In this document: positions 9,437 through 18,472 of the stretch, one piece after another
How the letters are laid out: each line of letters opens with the position of its first letter
Numbering within the stretch: the first letter of the stretch is position 1
Assembly: GCA_964612295.1 (NCBI GenBank)
Contig: CAZTDY010000003.1
Coordinates: forward strand, 90,871-154,870
From: CAYQJL01 sp964612295
Lineage (GTDB): Bacteria; Eisenbacteria; RBG-16-71-46; CAIMUX01; WJJG01
Length of the DNA: 64,000 nt
Direction of reading: 5' to 3'
Translations under genes and position numbers: made by a program
The notes under the pieces: generated by a model
Seen by the model: only the letters and a program-made list of their open reading frames with translations
The model's database searches: none
Told to the model about the DNA's origin: nothing

Positions 9437-11635
9437 ATGCCGAAAGAGCAGCCGAAGCTGGGGACCTTCCTGGGTGTATACCTGCCCACGGTGCTGACCA
9501 TCCTGGGCGTGATCATGTACCTGCGCGTCGGCTGGCTGGTTGGACACCTGGGCCTGGGGCGGGCACTGGCCGCGATCCTTTGCGCCAACGCCATCACCCT
9601 CCTGACGACCCTCTCCTTCTCGTCGGTCGCCACGAACGCGCGCATCGGTGTCGCCGGCGCCTACTTCATCACGTCCCGCAGCCTGGGTCCGGCAATTGGA
9701 GGGGCCATCGGCCTGCCTCTGTTCCTCTCCCAGACCTTTTCCGTGACGCTCTACGCCTTCGGGCTGGCCGAATCGTTGCGCATCATCTGGCCGGCCGTTC
9801 CCGTGCAGACGGCGGCCTTCTTGATCGTGGGCGCGGTCGCGGTGCTTTCCTATCTCGGTGCGGATCTGGCCCTGCGGATTCAGCTCCCGGTGTTGGGACT
9901 GATCGGGGCGTCTCTCATCGCCTTGGTCATGGGAGTGATCACCAAGGTCGGCGGGCAACCGATCGAGTTCCCCACCCCATCTGGCGAGATTCCCTTCTGG
10001 ACCGGCTTCGCGGTCTTCTTCCCGGCCGTGACCGGCATCATGGCGGGGCTCGGGCTCTCCGGAGATCTCAAGGACCCCGTGCGCGCAATCCCCCGGGGCG
10101 CGATCGCCGCCGTCCTCACCGGAGTGGTCGTCTACCTGGCCGTCCCGGTCCTGCTCTCGATCAGCGCCTCGCCGAGTCAGCTGCGCGAGGATCCCCTCGT
10201 GTGGACAAGGATCGCTCCGCTCGGGGTCTGGCTGATTCTGCCCGGCCTCTGGGGAGCGATCTTCTCATCCGCCGTCGGTTCCATGCTCGGGGCACCGCGC
10301 ACCTTCCAGGCCCTCCTGCGCGATCGGCTGCCGCCGAAAACCCGCGCGGCCAGAGTAAAGACCAGCGGACGCCTCGCCTTGCTGCCCGGCTTCGCGGTCT
10401 GTGTGCCGATCGCCTTGGGCGCGGTGCTGCTCGGCAACCTGAACGCGGTCGCCCCCGTCGTCACGATGTTCTTCCTGACGATCTACGGCACGATCAACTT
10501 GGTCGCGGCCGCCGAGACGCTGAGCGGCGATCCTTCCTGGAGGCCCCGGCTGCGCGTGCCTTGGCTGGTCAACCTGGCCGGTGCGGCCGGCTGCATGGCG
10601 GTGATGCTCTTGATCAACCCTTTGATCGGTCTCCTGGCGATCGCCGCTGAATTCACCCTCTGGTCGGTTCTGTCGAGGCATGAGCGCATCCAACGCTGGG
10701 GGGATGCCCGCCGCGGACTCTACGAAAGCGTGATCCGCTGGGCCTTGATCCGCCTCTTCCGCCGTCCGCGCTCCCCTCGCAACTGGCGCCCGCACGCGCT
10801 GGTCTTTGTCTCGGACCCGGTGCAGCAGCTGGACCTCGTTCGATTCGGCGATTGGTTCAGCCAGGGCCGGGGCGTGGTGACGGTCTGCCAACTGATGACG
10901 GCCGACCTTCTCAGCGAGGAGGTCGGCCTGGAAACCGCGCGCCTGCGGCTCGGTTCGGTGCTGCAGGAGGAGAAGCTGCTGGTCTTCCCGGAGGTGGTCG
11001 TCGTTCGCGACATGGTGCAGGGCATCCTGTCGGTCACCCAATCGGTAGGGCTGGCCACGATGGACGCCAACCTCGTGCTCCTGGGTTGGCCGAAAGAGCG
11101 CGGGCTGATGGTCGAGTTCCTGCGCAGCATGCGCCGCTTGGAAAGGATCGGACGTTCGCTGGCGATCGGCCGCATTCGTCCCAAACATCTGCTGCCCAGA
11201 ATCGGCCTCAAGCGCACCATTCACATCTGGTGGGGTGGGATGCAGCGCAACGGCGACCTGATGCTGCTTCTCGCCTACCTGCTTACCCGCAATGCGCCCT
11301 GGCAGCGGGCCGAGATCGAGGTACTGACCGTTGCCTCCAACGAAATGATCAAGACGCAGTCCGAAGCCCACCTGGCGAAGCTGATCCCCGAGCTGCGGAT
11401 TGACGCCACGGTTCGCGTCATCATGAAGCCGAAGGAGAAAAGCGTTCGCGAGGTCATCCACGAAACCAGCGCCGACGCCGAGCTGGTCATCTTCGGCCTG
11501 GCGACCCCTGAGCGAGGAGAAGAAGCCGCCTACGCCGTGCGGCTCGAGGAGCTGGCCGGGGATCTGCCGGCGGTCTTTTTCGTGAAGAACTCCAGCGTGT
11601 TCATCGGGGAGCTGGTGCAGCCGACCAGCGGCTAG
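9437..11635 (+). CDS. Cation-chloride cotransporter-like APC permease (SLC12-type)
   Basis: Inner-membrane secondary transporter of 732 residues. About 12 hydrophobic segments fill residues 10-420, starting with GVYLPTVLTILGVIMYLRVG, a strong match to the first membrane helix of Na-K-Cl/K-Cl cotransporters and their prokaryotic relatives. A long cytoplasmic C-terminal domain (about 430-732) follows, as in SLC12 proteins; its sequence (PHALVFVSDPV, ADAELVIFGLA) resembles their regulatory tail. Probable substrates are chloride with Na or K, but amino acids cannot be excluded because the fold is shared with APC transporters. No operon partner overlaps it; the sulfatase gene starts 42 bases downstream. 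Confidence 0.8.
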   Translation: MPKEQPKLGTFLGVYLPTVLTILGVIMYLRVGWLVGHLGLGRALAAILCANAITLLTTLSFSSVATNARIGVAGAYFITSRSLGPAIGGAIGLPLFLSQTFSVTLYAFGLAESLRIIWPAVPVQTAAFLIVGAVAVLSYLGADLALRIQLPVLGLIGASLIALVMGVITKVGGQPIEFPTPSGEIPFWTGFAVFFPAVTGIMAGLGLSGDLKDPVRAIPRGAIAAVLTGVVVYLAVPVLLSISASPSQLREDPLVWTRIAPLGVWLILPGLWGAIFSSAVGSMLGAPRTFQALLRDRLPPKTRAARVKTSGRLALLPGFAVCVPIALGAVLLGNLNAVAPVVTMFFLTIYGTINLVAAAETLSGDPSWRPRLRVPWLVNLAGAAGCMAVMLLINPLIGLLAIAAEFTLWSVLSRHERIQRWGDARRGLYESVIRWALIRLFRRPRSPRNWRPHALVFVSDPVQQLDLVRFGDWFSQGRGVVTVCQLMTADLLSEEVGLETARLRLGSVLQEEKLLVFPEVVVVRDMVQGILSVTQSVGLATMDANLVLLGWPKERGLMVEFLRSMRRLERIGRSLAIGRIRPKHLLPRIGLKRTIHIWWGGMQRNGDLMLLLAYLLTRNAPWQRAEIEVLTVASNEMIKTQSEAHLAKLIPELRIDATVRVIMKPKEKSVREVIHETSADAELVIFGLATPERGEEAAYAVRLEELAGDLPAVFFVKNSSVFIGELVQPTSG

Positions 11636-11677
11636 GGCCGCCTGGACACCGCCCCCCCCATACAGGATAATCCCCCC

Positions 11678-13612
11678 ATGAAACCAAGCGGACTCCATCC
11701 AATCGCGATGGGCGCCCTGCTGGGCGCCCTCCTGGGCATCATCGAGGTCCTCGGCCATCTGGCCGGCGGGAACTCGTCGATAGGCCGCACCTACTTGGCC
11801 GAAGCGGCCCTGCTCTACGCGGCCTGCGGCGCCGGCTTCGGGATCGTCCTGTGGGTCTTGGCCAGACGCCGGTCGCCCCGCGCTCACCTCGCCACTCTCT
11901 GCGGCGGTTTCCTGTTTCTCTTTGTCGGCGGCTACGTCAACGTCAACGTGTTGCCCGAGATCTTCAGCCCTCGGTCCCTGCTTATCTCGAGCCTGATTCT
12001 CCTGGGCTCGATCGGCGTGGGGTTTGCGCTCTTCGCGATACTCGGCGGGTTCTCGCAGCAGTTTCGGCAGCAGTGCGCCACGTTCTTCACGCGCCCCCGT
12101 TTCTGGGGGGCCGTCGTCCTGCCCGCAGTCCTCTTGCTGGTTCTGCTATCGGTGATTCCCCAGCAGCGAAATGCGGGCTCGGGCGCGACAACCGAGGAAG
12201 GCAATGAAACGAACGTGCTCCTCATCGTGGCCGATGCGCTTCGCCCCGACCACATGTCACTCTACGGCTACCAGCGCCCGACCACCCCACGCCTCGATGA
12301 GTGGGCCTCCGACGCGGTCGTCTTCGACGCGGCCTTCGCTCACGCGCCCTGGACGAAACCGAGCACGGCCACCTTGCTGACCGGCCTCTATCCCGCGACC
12401 CACGGCGTCAATCCGATGGCCAGCGCAGTCGCAGGTGAGATCACACTTCTGCCCGCGCTGATGCTCTCCCACGGCTATCGCACGGCGATCCTCTCGGCCA
12501 ATCACTTCATCACCCCGACCTTCGGATTCGGGCGCGGCACGGAGTATTTCTACAGCAGCCTCCCGCCGCGGATGCAGCAACTGATTCTCGGACACATGCT
12601 CCATCAGCTCGGGTACCGCCTGCCGCCGGTCGGCAAACTCGTGACCGCACTGGAGTCCTGGGAGAAACGACTCACCGGGGGCGGCCCGCCCGAGGGCGGC
12701 CTGGAGGCTGAGGGCCTCACCACCGCGTTTGGCGCCTGGCTGGACGAGATCGGCGACCAACGTTTCTTCGCCTACCTTCACTACATGGAACCGCACGCGC
12801 CGTACGACCCGCCTGCGCCGTATGACCAGACGTTCATGCCCCGGCAGCTGGCCGGGCGGGAAAAGGTGGTGGATTTCCCCTCCTACGGCGGCTTCCTCCC
12901 CTTCGATGAAGGTGAGGACGTGAGCCGCGACAGCCTGGACATCATGCTCGCGCTCTACGACGGATCCATCCTCTGCGCGGATCACTGGATCGGTGAACTC
13001 ATCGCCGACCTCAAAGAGCGCGGCCTCTACGAGAAGACGCTGATCCTGCTCACGGCCGATCACGGAGAGGAGTTTCAGGATCACGGCGGGTGGGGACACG
13101 GCCAATCACTCTTCGATGAGTTGCTCCACGTGCCGCTGATCGTGAGCGGTCCGGGCACGGAGCCGGCGCGCGGTGAGCGTCGCCCGCACGTTGTGCGCCA
13201 CATCGATCTGATGCCCACGATCCTCGAGCAGTGTGCGCTGCCACCTCCGGACGCGGCGCCCGGGCGCAGCTTGCGGCCTGTCATTATGCTCGAAGAACCC
13301 GCCGACTCCGCTCGTCTGGTCTATGCTGAAGTCGACTTCGGCGGGCGCTACGCACGCAGTCTGCGGGAGGGGGACCGGAAGGTGATCCTCGCCTGTTCAG
13401 GTGGCGACGAACGAATGCTGGCGTTCGATCTGGCGAGCGATCGGCACGAGCGGAACAACCTGATCGCCGCAGGCGTGACCTGGCCCGGACGGATGCTCTC
13501 CCGCCTCGAGCTGATCCACGACGTGGCGTCCGAAAACGCCTACTCGAGCTCGAAGATCGTCATCGACGAGTCGACCAAGCAGAAGCTGAAAGCGATCGGC
13601 TATCTCAACTAG
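11678..13612 (+). CDS. Membrane-anchored sulfatase-fold hydrolase or transferase with a Thr nucleophile
   Basis: Alkaline-phosphatase superfamily enzyme of 644 residues. Four or five N-terminal membrane helices (about 10-160) precede the catalytic domain, which begins at NVLLIVADALRPDH (metal Asp186). YLHYMEPHAPY and ADHGEEFQDHGGWGH supply the other metal-site residues. The position of the modified Cys/Ser of true sulfatases is Thr226 in WTKPSTATLLTG, and the usual Arg two residues after Pro is also missing. A formylglycine cannot form, so it resembles the Thr-dependent phosphotransferases (LtaS, EptA) more than sulfatases in chemistry. Its TAG stop interleaves with that of the convergent gene. 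Confidence 0.82.
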   Translation: MKPSGLHPIAMGALLGALLGIIEVLGHLAGGNSSIGRTYLAEAALLYAACGAGFGIVLWVLARRRSPRAHLATLCGGFLFLFVGGYVNVNVLPEIFSPRSLLISSLILLGSIGVGFALFAILGGFSQQFRQQCATFFTRPRFWGAVVLPAVLLLVLLSVIPQQRNAGSGATTEEGNETNVLLIVADALRPDHMSLYGYQRPTTPRLDEWASDAVVFDAAFAHAPWTKPSTATLLTGLYPATHGVNPMASAVAGEITLLPALMLSHGYRTAILSANHFITPTFGFGRGTEYFYSSLPPRMQQLILGHMLHQLGYRLPPVGKLVTALESWEKRLTGGGPPEGGLEAEGLTTAFGAWLDEIGDQRFFAYLHYMEPHAPYDPPAPYDQTFMPRQLAGREKVVDFPSYGGFLPFDEGEDVSRDSLDIMLALYDGSILCADHWIGELIADLKERGLYEKTLILLTADHGEEFQDHGGWGHGQSLFDELLHVPLIVSGPGTEPARGERRPHVVRHIDLMPTILEQCALPPPDAAPGRSLRPVIMLEEPADSARLVYAEVDFGGRYARSLREGDRKVILACSGGDERMLAFDLASDRHERNNLIAAGVTWPGRMLSRLELIHDVASENAYSSSKIVIDESTKQKLKAIGYLN

Positions 13613-15721
13613 CGAACGATCAGGATCGGCGCGCTGTGCCGCCAGACCTGCTGACCGCCCTGCTCCGTGGGATAGGACCCTGCCAGCTGAATCCAATAGC
13701 GCCCGGTCGATAGAGGCACTCCCGACGGATCCTGAAGCCGACCGGAAAATCGGCCGGAGCCGATCCGCCGCAAGCCGGCACCGGTCGGCGCCCGGCTTCC
13801 GCGGTACTCTCCAATCAACCGGCCACCGCTGTCGTAGATCCGCAGCTGCGTCAGGGATGTCCGATTGCCAATCCAGGGTCGTGAATCTGATGGCCGCCGG
13901 CGTGCAGTCGGTGTAGTGCCCGCCCAGATCGTAGGCGCGCACGCGCCACCAATATTCCGTATCGGGGTCTAAGAGGTTCGCATCGATGCTGTCGGGCGCC
14001 GTGTCGAACCACTGGCTGAGCGTGAGCGGGTAGAACCCGGGGGTGGTGGCGACCTGCAGCAAGTAGGACAGGCGATCGCCCTCCTCACTGTCCCCATTCA
14101 GCTCCCAGTCGAACGCAACCGTCTCGTTCAGAAGGACGACCTCATCCTCGGCAGGGGAGATCAGCTCGAACGGGTTGGGCGGAACCAGGAACGCACTGCT
14201 GTATACGTCCCGGGCATCCTGCAGCGTGCCGAGGACCTCTCCTCGCTGGCTGCCCGACCAGTTCCCCCGAAGCTCGACAAACACCTCGAGAGAATCGATC
14301 CAGCCCAGGAAGTGCGCCGCGTCCACCGTCGAGGACACGGTTTCGCCGGCTCCATCGACATAGATGGCGCCCGTGTGCGCAAAGAGGTCCGGTTGCGCGG
14401 GTCCCCAGGCGCTCGTCGCCCCTTCCACCGAGAGCGCCAACCAACCGCTGCCCTCGATCGTCACCGTGACCGTGGTGTCCAGAACGCCGGCCGCATTCTG
14501 ACACGGATCGGGGATCGTCAGCAGTGGGTCGCCCGAGAAGATGATCTGGGCCGTGTCCAGGCCGTGCACCGACTCGACGCGGAAGGACACATCCACCTCT
14601 GCCGGAACACTGGGAAGGACGAGCTCCTCGCCCGGCTCGAGGCCCTCGACATGAAATCGCGGAATCAACGGGTAGTTGGTGACGAAGCAGTTGCCCGCCT
14701 TCAGCGCCTCCACCCATTGATCGTAGGCGTGGGGCTGTTCCACTCCCTCACGGACGTAGACCCGATACCCCCCAACCGGTGGGGCATGGTAGCTACAGGT
14801 GATCGCATCGGTCCCCGAGGCGGGACTGACCCGCAAACCGCAGTTGAGGAGTCTGTACCAGTCGTCCAGGAACAGGTCCGGGTTGTTCGAATAGGAGGCC
14901 AGCTCGAGCCCATCGAGACTGCCCAGCGCGGCCATGACGGGAAGCTCGCGGCCCTGGCCGACGCCGGGCCATTCCTCGTCGTCGAAGAACTCCGCTCCGG
15001 TGTGAGGATGCGCCAGGGTCATCGCCTCGCCGTGGCCCGGATTCCACTCTTGATAGGTGAAGGTAAGCATCGGATAGGCGGGGTTCCCGGGAGGACCGCA
15101 GCACCAGCCATCGATGAAGTCGTCCAGCCCCAGCAACACGGCGTGCCCATAGGCCTGATTGCGGAATTCAACGGAGTAGTAAATGATGGTCTCGGGTGTG
15201 CTGATTTCGTGAACACCCCCGGTGAACTCATGGCCGTTGTCGAGAGCCCAGACCATGGAGAGGTCTTCGGCCTGTGCGATCCGCCACAGACCGTACGGGC
15301 TGACCTCAAGATCGACGGGAACGTGGATGGTGTGGATGTGCGTGTCGCCGCCAAACCACCCGTCCTGTTCCAGATCGAATCGCCGGGGAAGGGTGATCAC
15401 CACGGTCGTGTCGCTTTGCACATCCCAAACGGCTTCGTAGGGTTCGCATTCGAATCCGTGCATGGCCGCGACCTCGGTCTCGCCGGTCGGCAGCTCACAG
15501 GTGATGCTCCCGCTTGTATAGAAATAGCCGCCGAGTCGATCGTGGCTGAGGTAGGTGCTGTCAGGATAGCCGGGGAAGATCTGGCCGAGGGAATCCTCCA
15601 CGTGGAGTCGGGCCGGCAACGGGTTGCTCAGGTCGTCCTGGGTGAGAATCGTCACCTGGGCAGCGAGCGCGAGTGTGACCGAGAGACTTGCGCACAGCAA
15701 GCAGATGATGATCCAACGCAC
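13609..15721 (-). CDS. Secreted CehA/McbA-type metallohydrolase with FN3 and FlgD-like tail, frameshifted near the 3' end
   Basis: Exported protein with PHP-like CehA metal motif GDTHIHTIH at about residues 125-133 and a later AHPHTG histidine pair. An FN3-like domain follows (DTEYWWRVRAYD). I chose a GTG start (MRWIIICLLCASLS signal peptide) because GGAGG lies six bases upstream; the frame is open 153 bases further with no such signal. At about 13835-13880 the coding frame changes: the first frame runs on into antisense-looking sequence, while the other gives LTQLRIYDSGGRLIGEYRG and ends at 13609 as a FlgD/Por-type domain (STGRYWIQL). A one-base frameshift or sequence error is the simplest reading. 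The substrate is unknown. Confidence 0.68.
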
Positions 15722-16029
15722 GGCCAACCTCCGTTTGTCCAAGATGCAGCGGGTGTAGGCTCCCATACCGGGTCCGTCCGAAAATGCTCCCTGGCCTGTG
15801 GGCGATCGATCGCACGGGGGGGGATGACGCCGCCGTGCGCACCCGACCAGCGGACCTCGTTGGGACAGGGACATTGTACCACGAGGGCAAGGAGGAGGAG
15901 TTCGGCCGAGGGGCCTCCCCGCTCAGGAGGAGGGCCTCTCCTGCCGATCTTTCCTGCTGAGATGGGTGAAGCGTTCCGGCATCACGGAGCGCACAGAGAC
16001 CAGGGAGTACCAAGCCGAGGAGTGAGATC
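15722..16029. other. Divergent intergenic region
   Basis: Lies between the CehA-type gene (minus strand) and the zf-TFIIB gene (plus strand). Apart from the two ribosome-binding sites (GGAGG for the minus-strand GTG, GAGGAG before the ATG at 16030), I see no gene, hairpin or clear promoter. Confidence 0.4.
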
Positions 16030-16557
16030 ATGACCTGCCCGGCATGTGGGCGCGAGCTGACCGAGAAGAAGATCGAAGACATCTTTGTCGATGTCTGCGA
16101 CCAGGGCTGCGGCGGTATCTGGTTCGATCGCTTTGAGTTACAGAAGATGGACGAACCTCATGAGGGGGCCGGAACCGAGCTGCTGGACACCCCCCGGCAC
16201 GAAGGTATCCATGTCGATCACGAGGATGATCGGTGGTGCCCCCGCTGCGACGACCGCAAGCTGTTCCGCCACTTCTACAGCGTGAAACGTCAGGTCGAGG
16301 TGGACGATTGCCCCCAGTGCGGCGGTATCTGGTTGGATTTGGGTGAGTTAGCCAGAATCCGCGACCAGTTCGCCACCGAAGGGGAGCGCCGGGAGGCGGC
16401 CGAGGCCTACTTCGAGGATGTCTTCGGCGAAGACCTCGAAAAGATGCGCTTGTCCAGCAAGGAGGCCGAGGAACGGGCCCGCCGGATCGCCCAGGCCTTC
16501 AGACTGATCTGCCCGAGTTACTACATCCCCGGCAAACAACCTTGGGGCGCCTTCTAG
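16030..16557 (+). CDS. Double zf-TFIIB zinc-ribbon protein
   Basis: Cytoplasmic protein of 175 residues with two zinc ribbons of the bacterial zf-TFIIB type. The first uses CPACG and CDQGCGGIWFD, the second CPRCD and CPQCGGIWLDLGEL; the G-G-I-W-[FL]-D ending of each ribbon is diagnostic. A C-terminal charged helix (LSSKEAEERARRIAQAF) follows. The molecular role of these proteins is not established; metal binding or a scaffold role is likely. The start has GAGGAG upstream, and a strong hairpin terminator follows 28 bases after the stop, so the gene is probably monocistronic. Confidence 0.8.
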   Translation: MTCPACGRELTEKKIEDIFVDVCDQGCGGIWFDRFELQKMDEPHEGAGTELLDTPRHEGIHVDHEDDRWCPRCDDRKLFRHFYSVKRQVEVDDCPQCGGIWLDLGELARIRDQFATEGERREAAEAYFEDVFGEDLEKMRLSSKEAEERARRIAQAFRLICPSYYIPGKQPWGAF

Positions 16558-16585
16558 GAGGCTTCGCGCGGTTAGCCTGAATCGA

Positions 16586-16614
16586 AAAGGGGCGGCGGAC
16601 AAAGCCGCCCCTTT
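16586..16614 (+). terminator. Rho-independent-type hairpin
   Basis: Perfect 11-bp stem AAAGGGGCGGC / GCCGCCCCTTT with a 7-base loop, ending in TTT, just after the zf-TFIIB gene and before the DUF4097 gene. The A-tract/T-tract flanks allow it to work on both strands. Confidence 0.75.
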
Positions 16615-16710
16615 CCACGCAACCTTCCCCGATCCGCATCCGTACTTCGACTTGAGGCCGGCAAGGTCTGCCCTACCCCCCCTGGCAGGACATCCATTCC
16701 GGAGGTCACT

Positions 16711-17811
16711 ATGCGAACGCGAGTAGGAATGTTCGTTTCCTTTGCGAGGCTGAGTCTGGTTCTCGGCGCGGCGCTCCTGTTTGCCGCGAGCGCGGGAGCC
16801 CACACCGAACAATTCACCTTCGAGGGGGAGGAGCTCATCCTCGTCAACCTCATCGGTGAGATCAATATCGGCCGAGCCCCCGGAGACCGGTTCGAGGTCG
16901 AGGTCGAAGTGCTGGGCGATGACGCCGGCCCGGATGTCCTCGACTTCAAGAGCCGTGAAGGCCGGGATGCCGAGCTGCTGATCCTCTTCCCTTTGAAGGA
17001 GGAGCAGAGCTACGTCTACCCACGGATGGGCCGGGGCTCGTCCACCAACTTCACCTTCTCGCCCGAGCCTGGCGGGAAATTCACCTGGAAAGACCTCTTC
17101 GGGATCGGCAAGCACAAGAAGGTCAAGGTGCGCGGCAGCGGCAGAGGCATGGAAGTCTGGGCCGATGTGACCGTGCTCGTGCCGGAGGGCGCTACGATCT
17201 ACGTGGATCACGGCGTGGGCGCCATCGAGGCTGAGAATCTCGCCGCGAATCTCCGGCTCGACATAAACAGTGGGCCCATCGACGTCCGTCAAACAAAGGG
17301 GTCGGTCGATGTCGATACCGGCAGCGGATCGGTCAGCATCGACGGGGTGACCGGAAAGGTCTCCGTCGACACCGGCAGTGGCTCGGTCGACGTCATTGAT
17401 TGCACGAGCAAGACCATTCTCGTCGATACCGGAAGCGGATCGGTCACCGCGCGCGACCTGATCTGCGAAGACATGGACATCGACACGGGCAGCGGGGGCG
17501 TTCACGCGCTGTCCGTCACCGCGAACGACGTGCGGATCGACACCGGCAGCGGATCGGTGCGGCTCGAACTGGACCGCATGGGTGACGGTGACATCGACAT
17601 CGACACCGGTAGTGGCGGGATCGACCTGAAGCTGGCCCCCAACGCATCCGCGCAGGTGGAAGCCTCCACGGGCAGCGGCGGCATCGACGTTGATCTGGAC
17701 GGAGTGCGCCTTCGCAAACGCCGGAGCGATGATGTGTCGTTCAGGGTGGGCGACGGCGACGCCTTCGTCAGATTGGATACAGGTAGCGGGGGGATCCGGA
17801 TCTGGCAGTAG
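16711..17811 (+). CDS. DUF4097-type beta-repeat secreted protein
   Basis: Exported protein of 366 residues. A signal peptide (LVLGAALLFAASAGA, cut near residue 30) is followed by a beta-rich region and then eight copies of D-T-G-S-G-[SG]-[VI] (one reads STGSG) spaced about 16-27 residues apart. This stack of short strands is the hallmark of DUF4097 proteins, which fold as beta-solenoids and are often linked to envelope stress or metal homeostasis, with no proven activity. The start is fixed by GGAGG. It is convergent with the small secreted-protein gene 102 bases away. Confidence 0.78.
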   Translation: MRTRVGMFVSFARLSLVLGAALLFAASAGAHTEQFTFEGEELILVNLIGEINIGRAPGDRFEVEVEVLGDDAGPDVLDFKSREGRDAELLILFPLKEEQSYVYPRMGRGSSTNFTFSPEPGGKFTWKDLFGIGKHKKVKVRGSGRGMEVWADVTVLVPEGATIYVDHGVGAIEAENLAANLRLDINSGPIDVRQTKGSVDVDTGSGSVSIDGVTGKVSVDTGSGSVDVIDCTSKTILVDTGSGSVTARDLICEDMDIDTGSGGVHALSVTANDVRIDTGSGSVRLELDRMGDGDIDIDTGSGGIDLKLAPNASAQVEASTGSGGIDVDLDGVRLRKRRSDDVSFRVGDGDAFVRLDTGSGGIRIWQ

Positions 17812-17913
17812 CCGGGACAAGTTGCGCTTGGCCACCACCCCCTCCTCCGGCCGGCGTTGACTCGCTGTCGGTCCGGATCCAATCCCCGGTGAGGCCGGGA
17901 TCCAGAGGCGGGC

Positions 17914-18468
17914 CTACTCGCGATGCAGTAGGTCGACCACGGTTTCGGTGAGCTGCAGGCTGCGCCCGGCCGACAGGAAGTGCGTGCGCGAACGCCGATC
18001 CTCCACCCGGACGAATCCCTCCCACTCCAGCGTGCCGAGATGCACGAGCAATGCGTCGACCGCCCCTGCCGCGCCGACCGCCCGGAAGTCCACGTGATAG
18101 GGCGGGAAACAGGTGCCGGTGGTGTGTCTGAGGAGTGAACGTTCGGCCAGATGAAGGTCGAACTCCCCTAAGCATTCGGTCACCTGCCCTGCAAGGGACG
18201 CCCACGCCTCGGCGGGGCCTTCCTCGACGGCGCCGATCTTCAGGAAGAGCGGGGTCTGTACCATCAGCTGCCTGCAGTGCGGCCCGGTCTTGAGGCCCTC
18301 GCCCGGGCTGAGGAGTTCATCGATCGCCCCCTGTGCAACCGAATCGGCCAGAGCGTCCAATCCGTACGCCGCTTCGGTCGTCTCACACCCGCCCAACCGC
18401 GCCACCGTGCCCCCCGCCGAGGACAGGGCGGCCAGGCACAACGCGGCCAGGGTCATGACGGTGAGCAT
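17914..18468 (-). CDS. Small secreted protein coupled to the repeat/HEAT protein
   Basis: Hypothetical exported protein of 184 residues that I do not recognise. The N-terminus MLTVMTLAALCLAALSSAGG is a signal peptide; the mature part has three Cys (GGCETT, GPHCRQL, TECLGEF) and a fourth in TGTCFPPYHVDF. The ATG is five bases from the upstream gene's stop, with GGAGG inside the end of that gene, so it is probably translationally coupled. An in-frame ATG 36 bases upstream exists but would put charged residues before the signal. Context suggests it works with the repeat protein. Confidence 0.6.
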   Translation of the reverse strand: MLTVMTLAALCLAALSSAGGTVARLGGCETTEAAYGLDALADSVAQGAIDELLSPGEGLKTGPHCRQLMVQTPLFLKIGAVEEGPAEAWASLAGQVTECLGEFDLHLAERSLLRHTTGTCFPPYHVDFRAVGAAGAVDALLVHLGTLEWEGFVRVEDRRSRTHFLSAGRSLQLTETVVDLLHRE

Positions 18469-18472
18469 CCTG

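Noticed and set aside
10265..11887. A 540-codon antisense open frame opposite the transporter gene
   Set aside because: Very rich in Gln, Arg, Asp, Gly and His; the transporter on the other strand has clear membrane helices.
13397..13608. Extension of the CehA-type reading frame into the sulfatase gene
   Set aside because: After the frameshift the sequence loses all domain character, while the alternative frame gives a FlgD-like end. The extra codons are antisense to the sulfatase C-terminus.
14312..16033. A 573-codon plus-strand open frame opposite the CehA-type gene
   Set aside because: The minus strand has a signal peptide, the metal motif and a ribosome-binding site; the plus strand frame has none and runs into the start of the zinc-ribbon gene.
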